Assembly: GCA_963763135.1 (NCBI GenBank)
Contig: CAVXNJ010000010.1
Location: forward strand, 124,001-188,000
DNA length: 64,000 bases
From: JANMZO01 sp963763135
Lineage (GTDB): Bacteria > Actinomycetota > Acidimicrobiia > Acidimicrobiales > JANYDT01
Direction: 5' to 3'
Shown here: positions 25,896 to 33,750 of the stretch, in pieces
Layout: each line of letters opens with the position of its first letter
How positions within the stretch are numbered: the first letter of the stretch is position 1
Notes under the pieces: generated by a model
Told to the model about the DNA's origin: nothing
The model's database searches: none
The model's input: the letters and a program-made list of their open reading frames with translations, nothing else
Translations under genes and position numbers: made by a program

Positions 25896-27936
25896 TTGAA
25901 AGCAGCAATCGGAGGGTTCGGGGTCGTCATCGCGTTCGTGGCGGCAGCATTCGGCACCATCACGATGACGTTCGGCCTTCTTCGTCGACGCCCGCGTATG
26001 GTCGCCCAGGCACAGCGCTATGTGCCTTTAGTACTGGTGGGAGCGCTCGTCGCCTTCGGGGCGATGGAATGGGCGCTCATTACCCATGACTTCTCGTTGG
26101 AGTACGTGCGCGACAACAACGCCCTCAACACACCGCTCCTCTACACAATTGCGGGCTGCTGGGCCGCGCTCGAAGGTTCGATCCTGCTGTGGGGCCTGAT
26201 TCTCTCGGGTTATCTCACGATTGTGCACTACAAGTTTCGGAATCGCCGCACCGATCCGCTCGTGGGTTGGGCCACGGTGGTCATCCTCGCAGTGTCGACG
26301 TTCTTCTTCGCCTTGATGATGGGGCCGGCGAACCCGTTCAAGACCCTCGCCACCGCGCCGCTCGACGGGCGAGGCCCCAACCCCCTCCTCCAGAACCACC
26401 CGCTGATGGCCATCCATCCGCCGATCCTGTACTTGGGTTACGTCGGCTTCACGGTGCCGTTCGCATTCGCCATTGCAGCACTCGTCACCGGGCGGATCGG
26501 CGAAGGCTGGCTGCTCGAAACCCGTCGGTGGACCCTCGTCGCCTGGGGTTGTCTGACGCTCGGCATCGTGCTGGGGGCATGGTGGAGCTACGAAGTCCTC
26601 GGCTGGGGCGGCTACTGGGGTTGGGACGCCGTCGAGAACGCGTCGTTTCTGCCCTGGCTCACCGGGACTGCGTACCTTCACTCGGTGCTCGTCCAGGAGC
26701 GCCGTGGGCTGCTTCGGGTCTGGAATCTCTCACTCCTCTGCGCGACCTTCTCGCTAACGATTCTCGGCACGTTCCTCACCCGGTCGGGCGTTGTGCAGTC
26801 CGTCCACGCGTTCTCCAGCTCGAGCATCGGCCCGTGGCTCATTTCGCTGTTCGCGGTGATCGTGTTCGTGTCGCTCGGCCTCATCGGATGGCGGGGCGAT
26901 AGGCTCAAATCGGCCACCACCATCGACAGCCCGCTGTCTCGCGAAAGGCGCGTTCCTCGCGAACAACCTGTTGTTTGCCGGGTTCGCGTTCATCGTTCTT
27001 CTCGGCACGGTTTTCCCGCTTCTGGTTGAAGCGTGGAACGGCGAGCGGTTGTCGATCGGAGCGCCGTACTTCGAAACGATGACGACGCCGATCGGTCTCG
27101 TCATGTTGTTCCTCATGGCGATCGCCCCGGTACTGCCGTGGCGCATGGCCTCCACCGAACTGCTCACTACCAGACTCCAGTGGCCGCTCGTAAGCGCGGT
27201 GGTCGTTCTGGCCATATGTGTGCTTAGTGGTTTGCGGGGGCTGGAAGCGCTTCTCGCGTTCTTCCTCGGCGCCTTCGCGGCCGGGGCGGCATTCCGTCAG
27301 CTGGCCCTCGCGGCAAGGGCCGCAAGGGCGCGCAAGCAGTCGATGTTCCGCGCGCTTATCGGTCGGGCGAACGGGGGCATGATCGTGCACCTCGGCGTCA
27401 TCATGATCGCCGTGGCCATCGCGGCAAGCCGTACCTACGGCTCGAACACGGTGTTGACGCTGAAGCCCGGCGAGCCGCAGACGTTCAAGGGTCACAAACT
27501 TGAACTCGTAGGTGTACATACCAACTTCGTTACTGTCGATGGCAAGCAGGTTCCACGGTCGTATCACGCAGACGTGCGGATCGACAACGGTCGGATCGAC
27601 TCACCCGCGCTCACCCAGTTCGCTGCGGCAGGTCAGTTGATCCCCACGCCGTCGGTGCGCACCGGTCTCACCAAGGACCTCTACCTCACCTACGACCGTC
27701 GTCCGAAAGAAGCAGGCGGCGCGGCGCAGATCGGCTTCTACATCCAGCCGATGACGATCTGGCTCTGGCTCGGTGGTCTCGTTATGGCGCTCGGCACGGT
27801 CCTCGCGATCGTGCCTGGTCGTCGGCGAAATCCGACCGATCCGACCAGCGGTCTCTCCGACTCGCCGCTTCCCCGCCCTAATCCGGAACCGACCCCGGAG
27901 CCGGAAGTTACATCACCCGTCGGGGCAAACGCGTGA
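25896..27936 (+). CDS. ccmF: CcmF, cytochrome c heme lyase, frameshifted at 26944-26946
   Basis: The N-terminal part runs in one frame to about 26945 and includes the WWD heme motif GWGGYWGWDAVENASFLPWL. After DSPLSRE it should continue in the next frame as FLANNLLFAGFAFIVLLGTVFP, a CcmF landmark, through to 27936. Removing one A from the AAA at 26944-26946 joins them into a ~679-residue protein of normal length. Because all its operon partners are intact and CcmF is required for System I, a sequencing or assembly indel is likelier than a dead gene. The start is TTG at 25896 with AAGGGG upstream. A five-codon frame starting with ATG at 25879 precedes it. Confidence 0.88.
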
Positions 27937-28541
27937 ACACCAACGACTCCGAGAAGGTTCCTGCGCCCGAGCCGGTGCCGACCGGAGGCACTCCAGCCCC
28001 CAGGCCCACCGCGCCGAAGTCGGCCCGGATCACCGCCATCGTGATCGGGGTCATCGCCGTGGCCCTCATTGCCGTGCTCGCGACACGAGACGGCGGAGAG
28101 AAGAGCATCCGCAACCAGTTCCTCGGGCACGACGCGCCTCCGATCGAAGGCACCTCCGCCACCGACTCCACGGTGACATTCAACCTGGCCGACCACCGCG
28201 GGAAGTTCGTGCTCATCAACTTTTTTGCGACATGGTGTCCGCCGTGCGTGAAGGAGCACCCTGAGCTCGTGGCGCTCCAGGAGGCCCACAAAGCCAAGGG
28301 TGATCTCGAGATGGTCAGCGTCGTCTACCAGGACGAAATCAACGACGTGAAGGACTTCTTCACCAAGCGGGGCGGCACCTGGCCGGTCATCAACAGTGAC
28401 CGGATTGCGGTTGACTGGGGCGTACACGGCGTCCCCGAGACGTACCTCGTCGACAAAGACGGCGTCGTGATCTACCAGAACAACGGTGGCATCACCCAGT
28501 CGTCCATCGAACGGGTGCTGGCCGACGCGGAAGCCCGCTGA
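27933..28541 (+). CDS. ccmG: CcmG/DsbE, thiol-disulfide oxidoreductase for cytochrome c maturation
   Basis: A GTG start overlaps the ccmF stop. The 202-residue product has a proline-rich cytoplasmic lead, one membrane anchor (ITAIVIGVIAVALIAVLA) and a thioredoxin fold. The active site is FATWCPPCVKEHPE and the cis-proline region is GVHGVPETYLVD. CcmG reduces the CXXCH cysteines of apocytochrome c before heme attachment. Confidence 0.9.
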   Translation: MNTNDSEKVPAPEPVPTGGTPAPRPTAPKSARITAIVIGVIAVALIAVLATRDGGEKSIRNQFLGHDAPPIEGTSATDSTVTFNLADHRGKFVLINFFATWCPPCVKEHPELVALQEAHKAKGDLEMVSVVYQDEINDVKDFFTKRGGTWPVINSDRIAVDWGVHGVPETYLVDKDGVVIYQNNGGITQSSIERVLADAEAR

Positions 28542-29011
28542 TGGGACCTCGCGCCAAACGTCTCATCCTCATGGGGGCACTGGTTCTCGCCGTTGTCGTG
28601 CTGCTCGTCGTCGGTCGGGGAAGCGACGGCAACTCCGTCCAGGCCCGCACCGATCGCATCGCGAGCAGTTTCAAGTGCCCCACCTGCCAGGGGCTTTCGG
28701 TTGCGCAGTCGAAGGCGAACACGGCCAAGGCGATCTACGCCGAGATCCAACGCCAGGTGCAGGAAGGGCAGACCGACGAAGAGATCCGCACCTATCTCGT
28801 TACGCGGTTCGGCGAACAGCAACTCCTTCGACCCGAGACCACCGGCATCGGTTCGATCGCCTGGATCGCCCCCGTCGTTGTGCTCGTGAGCGCGCTCGGT
28901 TGGCTTCTGCTGAAGTTCCGGCGAACCAAAGTCGCTCCGGTCTCCGTGTCCGACGCCGATCGCACACGCGTGGCGAAGGCCCTCAGCCAGTTTCAGAAGA
29001 ATCAGCCATGA
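28541..29011 (+). CDS. ccmH: CcmH (CcmL type), apocytochrome thiol reductase subunit
   Basis: A 156-residue protein with an N-terminal membrane helix and the CcmH motif FKCPTCQGLSVAQSKANTA. The CxxC handles the apocytochrome disulfide. A second helix (WIAPVVVLVSALGWLLL) precedes a positively charged tail. Its first base overlaps the last base of ccmG, and its stop overlaps ccmI. Confidence 0.9.
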   Translation: MGPRAKRLILMGALVLAVVVLLVVGRGSDGNSVQARTDRIASSFKCPTCQGLSVAQSKANTAKAIYAEIQRQVQEGQTDEEIRTYLVTRFGEQQLLRPETTGIGSIAWIAPVVVLVSALGWLLLKFRRTKVAPVSVSDADRTRVAKALSQFQKNQP

Positions 29012-29895
29012 GCAACACGACGTCGAAAACCGCCCGTACGAACACTCCCCAGGTCGCCGGAATCGCTCCCGACTCCGAAGCGCTGATCATCGAGCGCGAT
29101 GAGCTGCTCAAGTCAATCGAAGACCTCGATCGCGAGCATGAGGCCGGCGACATCGACGATGTCGACTACCAGACCCTTCTCGACTCCTACACGGCCCGCA
29201 CCGCGGAGGTACTTCGAGCGCTCAACAACGAGCCGACTGCCGCGACTGTCGACATCGCGGCGACTCCAACGAAATCGTCCGCCAAGCCGAAGTGGCGGAA
29301 GTTCGCCACCGGTGGCGGTATCGCCGCCTTCGCCGTAGTGGCCGGATTCTTTGTCGCCCGATCCGCCGGCGAACGAGTCGGAAGTACTGGCCTGACCGGC
29401 TCGGTGCGGTCCGCGTCGAGCGCCCGCCAGGACCAGATCGACGCGCTTATGACCACGGCTCGCGACAATCTGGCCAACGATCCGATCACCGCGTTGAAGT
29501 CCTTCGACCAGGTGCGCGACCTGGACCCCGAAAACGTCGAGGCCATCACCTACGGCGGATGGCTCGTCCGCAACGTGAGCAGGTCGGCTACCGACCCGTC
29601 GCAGAGCCAGGAGCTTCTCGACGCCGCGATCAAGCGAATCGACGAAGCGATCAAGATCGATCCGAGCTACCCCGACGCGCTGGCATTCCGGGCGATCATC
29701 TTTTTGCGCGATCAGAACGACGCGAAGTCGGCCGTGGTCCTGTTCGACCGGCTCGACAAACTGAACCCGCCGCAACAGATCACGATGCTCACGTCTTCGG
29801 CTGCAACCGAAGCCCGTGCAGCGGCCAAGACCGGCGTGTCGACAGCGACCACGGCTCCCGCAGCAACATCACCGGCGACCACTGCTGCTCCGTAA
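29008..29895 (+). CDS. ccmI: CcmI-like TPR protein
   Basis: A 295-residue protein. Its N-terminal SEALIIERDELLKSIEDLDREHEAGDIDDVDYQTL is the coiled-coil segment common in CcmI and CcmH fusions. One membrane helix (GGGIAAFAVVAGFFVA) follows, and then TPR-like helices (ALKSFDQVRDLDPENVEAI, AIKIDPSYPDALAFRAIIFL). The C-terminus is a T/A/P-rich tail. CcmI-type proteins hold apocytochrome c for the heme lyase. It closes the operon. Confidence 0.8.
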   Translation: MSNTTSKTARTNTPQVAGIAPDSEALIIERDELLKSIEDLDREHEAGDIDDVDYQTLLDSYTARTAEVLRALNNEPTAATVDIAATPTKSSAKPKWRKFATGGGIAAFAVVAGFFVARSAGERVGSTGLTGSVRSASSARQDQIDALMTTARDNLANDPITALKSFDQVRDLDPENVEAITYGGWLVRNVSRSATDPSQSQELLDAAIKRIDEAIKIDPSYPDALAFRAIIFLRDQNDAKSAVVLFDRLDKLNPPQQITMLTSSAATEARAAAKTGVSTATTAPAATSPATTAAP

Positions 29896-29936
29896 GCAGG
29901 CGACTCTTCAACCACCTCAGCCGATGCAGCTCAAGC

Positions 29937-31010
29937 TCAGCGGACCGTGGCGTGCGGGTGGCTCTCGGTGAGGCCGGCGTTGGTGATACGGATGAACTGC
30001 GCGTTCTCCTGAAATTCCTTGATGCTGGTTGCGTTGACGTAACTCATTGAGGACCGGACACCAGCGATCAACTTGTTGACGAGCGGGCCGACGCTGCCCT
30101 TGTAGGCGACGATGCCTTCGACGCCTTCGGGGGCGCGCTGTTCGAAGTACTCGGCATCGACCTCGGTGCCTTCGCGAAGCGCACGGCGCTCAAGCGCCTC
30201 GAAGCTGGCCATACCGCGAACCCGCTTCACCAGACCCTGCGGGTGCTGCTCGATTTCGCCGGGGCTTTCCTTGGTTCCGGCGAACATGGAGCCGATCATG
30301 ACCGAGGAAGCACCGGCGGCGAGCGCTTTCGCGATGTCGCCGGACGTGCGGATGCCGCCGTCGGCGATGATCGGCACATCGAGACCGGAGCAGTCCGACA
30401 CGGCAGTCAGCTGTGGGACGCCCACGCCGGCGACCAGGCGGGTCGTGCAGACGCCACCGGGGCCGACGCCCACCTTGACGCCGTCGGCACCGGCCCGCGC
30501 CAGATCCTCGGCTCCCTGTCGGGTCGCCACATTTCCGGCGATGAGGTCGACATTGGGGAACTGCTTCTTCAACGCGATGACCGTATCGATGGCGTGATCG
30601 CTGTGGCCGTGGGCGATGTCGAGCACCAGCACGTCGACGCCGGCGTCGACCATGGCCGACGCGCGTTCGATGGAGTCGTTGTCGGTCCCTACGGCGGCAC
30701 CGACCTGCAGCCCCTCGCCTTTGACCTTCGAGATCTGGGCGGCCTGCTGAGCGACGGTGAGGAAGCGGTGAATCATGCCCATACCCCCGAGGCGCCCGAG
30801 CGCGATGGCCATTTCCCATTCGCACACGGTGTCCATGTTGGCAGCGACGATCGGAAGGCCGAGCGAGACGTTTCGGGTGATCTGGGTCGCGACCGAAACG
30901 TTCTGACGGCTGCGGATACCGGACCTCCGGGGAACGATCAGCACATCGTCGAACGTGAGGCCGATCCGAACATCGTCAAGATTCACAGTTGAACTCCCGG
31001 CCACGCGCAT
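29937..31010 (-). CDS. IMP dehydrogenase / GMP reductase family protein without CBS domains
   Basis: A 357-residue TIM-barrel enzyme. It begins LDDVRIGLTFDDVLIVPRRSGIRSR and carries the catalytic-loop motif GVGPGGVCTTRLVAGVGVPQ, with the cysteine that attacks the purine nucleotide. IIADGGIRTSGDIAKALAAGA binds the phosphate. It lacks the pair of CBS domains inserted in standard IMPDH. It could be a GMP reductase or one of the CBS-less actinobacterial GuaB paralogs; motifs alone do not settle the reaction. The start at 31010 is used because the more upstream in-frame sequence has no family similarity. Confidence 0.85.
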   Translation of the reverse strand: MRVAGSSTVNLDDVRIGLTFDDVLIVPRRSGIRSRQNVSVATQITRNVSLGLPIVAANMDTVCEWEMAIALGRLGGMGMIHRFLTVAQQAAQISKVKGEGLQVGAAVGTDNDSIERASAMVDAGVDVLVLDIAHGHSDHAIDTVIALKKQFPNVDLIAGNVATRQGAEDLARAGADGVKVGVGPGGVCTTRLVAGVGVPQLTAVSDCSGLDVPIIADGGIRTSGDIAKALAAGASSVMIGSMFAGTKESPGEIEQHPQGLVKRVRGMASFEALERRALREGTEVDAEYFEQRAPEGVEGIVAYKGSVGPLVNKLIAGVRSSMSYVNATSIKEFQENAQFIRITNAGLTESHPHATVR

Positions 31011-31138
31011 CAACGGGGTTCCCCGGGCGAAGACCGGTACAGAATCGTAGCCCGGAACCGGGAAATCCGCCGCCAGTCCTTCGTTCGGTCCAGCGGGTGC
31101 CGCGAAACAACCGCTAGCCCGCGTGCGAGAATTGATCC

Positions 31139-31753
31139 GTGGGATTTTTCGACAGGAACCGCAAAGACCTGGAAGCCCGAGGAATCGACGCAAAGCGGCT
31201 GCCTCCGGGCCAGTACTTCACCGACCGGTTTCCGGTGCTTCACGTAGGCGACGTACCCGATCGACCCGACTTTTCGACGTGGAAGTTCACGATCGGCGGC
31301 GGCGTTGAACGGCCATTCGCGCTTTCGTGGGATGAGCTCACGGCCCGACCAAAGCAGACAATTCTGACCGACATCCATTGTGTGACGAAGTGGTCGAAAT
31401 TCGACACTACCTGGACCGGGGTGTCGATCGCCGATCTCCTCAACGAGGCCGGGATCAAAAAGGGCGCGACACATCTGATGTTCCACTGCGAGCACGGGTA
31501 CACGACCAACCTTCCGCTCGACGACGTTCTCAACCGGCCTGCTCTGCTCGCGTACGAATTCGAAGGCGAGCCGCTGGAGCCACAGCACGGCTATCCCCTG
31601 CGCTCGCTCGTGCCGCATCTGTATCTGTGGAAGTCGGCGAAGTGGATCCGGGGCATGGAGGTCATGGTGGGTGACAAGCCCGGCTTCTGGGAGCGCAACG
31701 GCTACCACATGTACGGCGACCCCTTCAAAGAACAACGCTTCTGGAAAGACTGA
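31139..31753 (+). CDS. Molybdopterin-dependent oxidoreductase (sulfite-oxidase fold)
   Basis: A GTG start gives 204 residues. The protein has the sulfite-oxidase Mo-domain features: the cysteine ligand in LTDIHCVTKWSKFDTTWTGV, GYTTNLPLDDVL and HGYPLRSLVPHLYLWKSAKWI. There is no Tat or Sec signal and no heme domain, so it appears cytoplasmic, unlike MsrP. Such short forms oxidise or reduce small sulfur or nitrogen compounds; the substrate is unknown. It precedes ctaA by six bases and is probably co-transcribed with it. Confidence 0.85.
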   Translation: MGFFDRNRKDLEARGIDAKRLPPGQYFTDRFPVLHVGDVPDRPDFSTWKFTIGGGVERPFALSWDELTARPKQTILTDIHCVTKWSKFDTTWTGVSIADLLNEAGIKKGATHLMFHCEHGYTTNLPLDDVLNRPALLAYEFEGEPLEPQHGYPLRSLVPHLYLWKSAKWIRGMEVMVGDKPGFWERNGYHMYGDPFKEQRFWKD

Positions 31754-31759
31754 TCCCTG

Positions 31760-33034
31760 ATGGCTACGAACGTCACCTCCAACCGACGCCTCGATCGGTG
31801 GCGTACCACGGCCGTGGAAAGCGACCGCCTCGGCCCCGTCGACGGTGACACGCCGGGCCCGATCGTCCAGCGGATCAGAGATCAGGCCGGCACCGATTCG
31901 TCGGCGTTCAAGAAGTCCATGCTCACCGTCATCGGCGTACTGGTCGTCAGCCAGATCGGCGTGGTCCTGCTGAAGAACACGAGCAAGACCACCCGCAGCG
32001 TCGTTTCGGGTCCGCTCTCACTCGCGGCCGGTGTCGCGGGGGTCGCCATCGCCCTGTTGTTCCTCGGACGCTATGTGCGCATAGTTCCCCGTCGCTACCG
32101 GGTGATCGCCAGCGTCAGCGCCACCCTGCTGTGCTTCATCATGTTGACGGGAGCGGCGGTCCGGCTCACCGGTTCCGGTCTCGGCTGCCCCGACTGGCCG
32201 ACGTGCAAGCAGGGGAAGTTGGTACCGGCGAGCGGCACCCACGCTCAGATCGAGTTCGGCAACCGGATTGTCACCGGCCTCTGTGTGTTCGCGGCCGCGA
32301 TCGGCGTGCTTACGGCTTTGGTACGTGTTCCGTACCGACGCGATCTGGTCCGCCTCGGCCTCCTCACGAGCTTTCTGATTTTCTCCAACGCCATCCTCGG
32401 TGGTCTGACGGTCATCTACGGGTTGAAGCCCCAGTTCGTGATGTCGCACTTCCTGCTGTCGATCGTCACGATCGCGAGCGGCGTTCTCGTCTTTCACCGA
32501 TCCGGCGAAGCCGGAGGCAGTCGCGATCTGTGGGGTCGAGACCGGGTTGCGTCCATCGATCCGCTCTCCGTGCGTCTGGTGCAGGGACTCACCCTCGCCT
32601 CCCTGGTCGTGATGTTCCTCGGCACCGTCACCACGGGCACCGGCCCGCACGGCGGCGATCCGGAGGTTGCGCGTTTCAACTACCCGATGCGTGACGTCGT
32701 TCGAATCCACTCCGGCGCCGTGTGGATCATGCTTGCGCTGACGGTACTGGTCGCGCTCCGGGCGGCCAGAACCCCCGGCGACGCGGCGGCGGAACTGCGA
32801 CGGCGCATGACCGTGCTGATCGCCGTCTCATTGGCTCAGGGGGCCGTGGGGTACATCCAGTACTTCAACCGACTTCCCGTCGGGCTGGTTGAGGTTCACG
32901 TGCTCGGGGCCACGCTGGTGTGGGTGTCGGTCCTCTGGGTCCGGGCCGCGACGTGGCTGCCTCACGCCGAGCGGGTGATGGGCCCGACCCCATCCGCAGC
33001 CCGCGTCCGCGGACCGTTATCGCAAAACGGTTAG
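31760..33034 (+). CDS. ctaA: Heme A synthase (CtaA/COX15 family)
   Basis: A 424-residue membrane protein. The first ~60 residues are hydrophilic, then about eight helices follow. LTGAAVRLTGSGLGCPDWPTC carries the paired cysteines of the outer loop, and conserved heme-ligand histidines lie in HAQIEFGNRIVTG, FVMSHFLLS and VRIHSGAVW. CtaA oxidises the methyl group of heme O to heme A for aa3-type cytochrome oxidase. The family call is firm; the long N-terminal extension is unusual. Confidence 0.9.
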   Translation: MATNVTSNRRLDRWRTTAVESDRLGPVDGDTPGPIVQRIRDQAGTDSSAFKKSMLTVIGVLVVSQIGVVLLKNTSKTTRSVVSGPLSLAAGVAGVAIALLFLGRYVRIVPRRYRVIASVSATLLCFIMLTGAAVRLTGSGLGCPDWPTCKQGKLVPASGTHAQIEFGNRIVTGLCVFAAAIGVLTALVRVPYRRDLVRLGLLTSFLIFSNAILGGLTVIYGLKPQFVMSHFLLSIVTIASGVLVFHRSGEAGGSRDLWGRDRVASIDPLSVRLVQGLTLASLVVMFLGTVTTGTGPHGGDPEVARFNYPMRDVVRIHSGAVWIMLALTVLVALRAARTPGDAAAELRRRMTVLIAVSLAQGAVGYIQYFNRLPVGLVEVHVLGATLVWVSVLWVRAATWLPHAERVMGPTPSAARVRGPLSQNG

Positions 33035-33045
33035 CATTCCGGGCA

Positions 33046-33660
33046 ATGACCAAGGTTTGCTCCCGGCCCACGTGCAATGCGGTGGCCCGGGCGCGGTTCT
33101 CCTTCGACAGCCTGAACCGCCTGATCATCCTCGATCGCAAGCTCGATGAGTGGGGTGGGTCGGGCGTGCTCTGTCAGGATCATGCCGATCGGCTGACCGT
33201 TCCGAGAGGCTGGGCGCTCGACGATCGTCGGGTGGCCGAACCCACCCTGTTCCCGACGACCAAGTTTGAAACCGGCGGCCGACTCTCGCCGCTCGCCCGT
33301 ACGGCCCGCCGCCTGGTGAACCCCGAGGCGCACCCCTCGACCCCGCTTCCCCTCGACGGGGGTGACACCTACTCCCTGCCCGACGGTTACGTCGACCGGT
33401 TCGAGGAAGCCCTCACCGCTCCGCTCCCGGGTTTCGATTCGAGCGCCCAACACCGATCCGGTCGCCATTACGACGACGGGAGCGGACCTGGCGACGACGC
33501 CGAAACGCCCCTTCTGAACAAGGCCTTCGACGCTGAAGAATCCCGCGTTCGCCCGCACAGCCTCGACACGCTGATTCCCAAACCCGCCGAGAAGCCGACG
33601 CCGAAGCCCGCCCCAAAATCGGGCCCCAAGACTTCAAATCGAAAATCGTCAGCGCGCTGA
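33046..33660 (+). CDS. DUF3499 family protein
   Basis: A 204-residue protein starting MTKVCSRPTCNAVARARF. Cys pairs at CSRPTC and the later VLCQDHADRL form a likely zinc site, as in the actinobacterial DUF3499 family. The C-terminal half is disordered and ends in a lysine/proline run (PKPAEKPTPKPAPKSGPK). Function is unknown. It follows ctaA by 11 bases. Confidence 0.8.
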   Translation: MTKVCSRPTCNAVARARFSFDSLNRLIILDRKLDEWGGSGVLCQDHADRLTVPRGWALDDRRVAEPTLFPTTKFETGGRLSPLARTARRLVNPEAHPSTPLPLDGGDTYSLPDGYVDRFEEALTAPLPGFDSSAQHRSGRHYDDGSGPGDDAETPLLNKAFDAEESRVRPHSLDTLIPKPAEKPTPKPAPKSGPKTSNRKSSAR

Positions 33661-33750
33661 CAATCGCAGGAGCGGTCACCCCGAACGCGACTGTTGCCGC
33701 CGAACGAACTCCAGGAGGCTCGAACGACGGCAACGATTTCGCAGGCCGAT

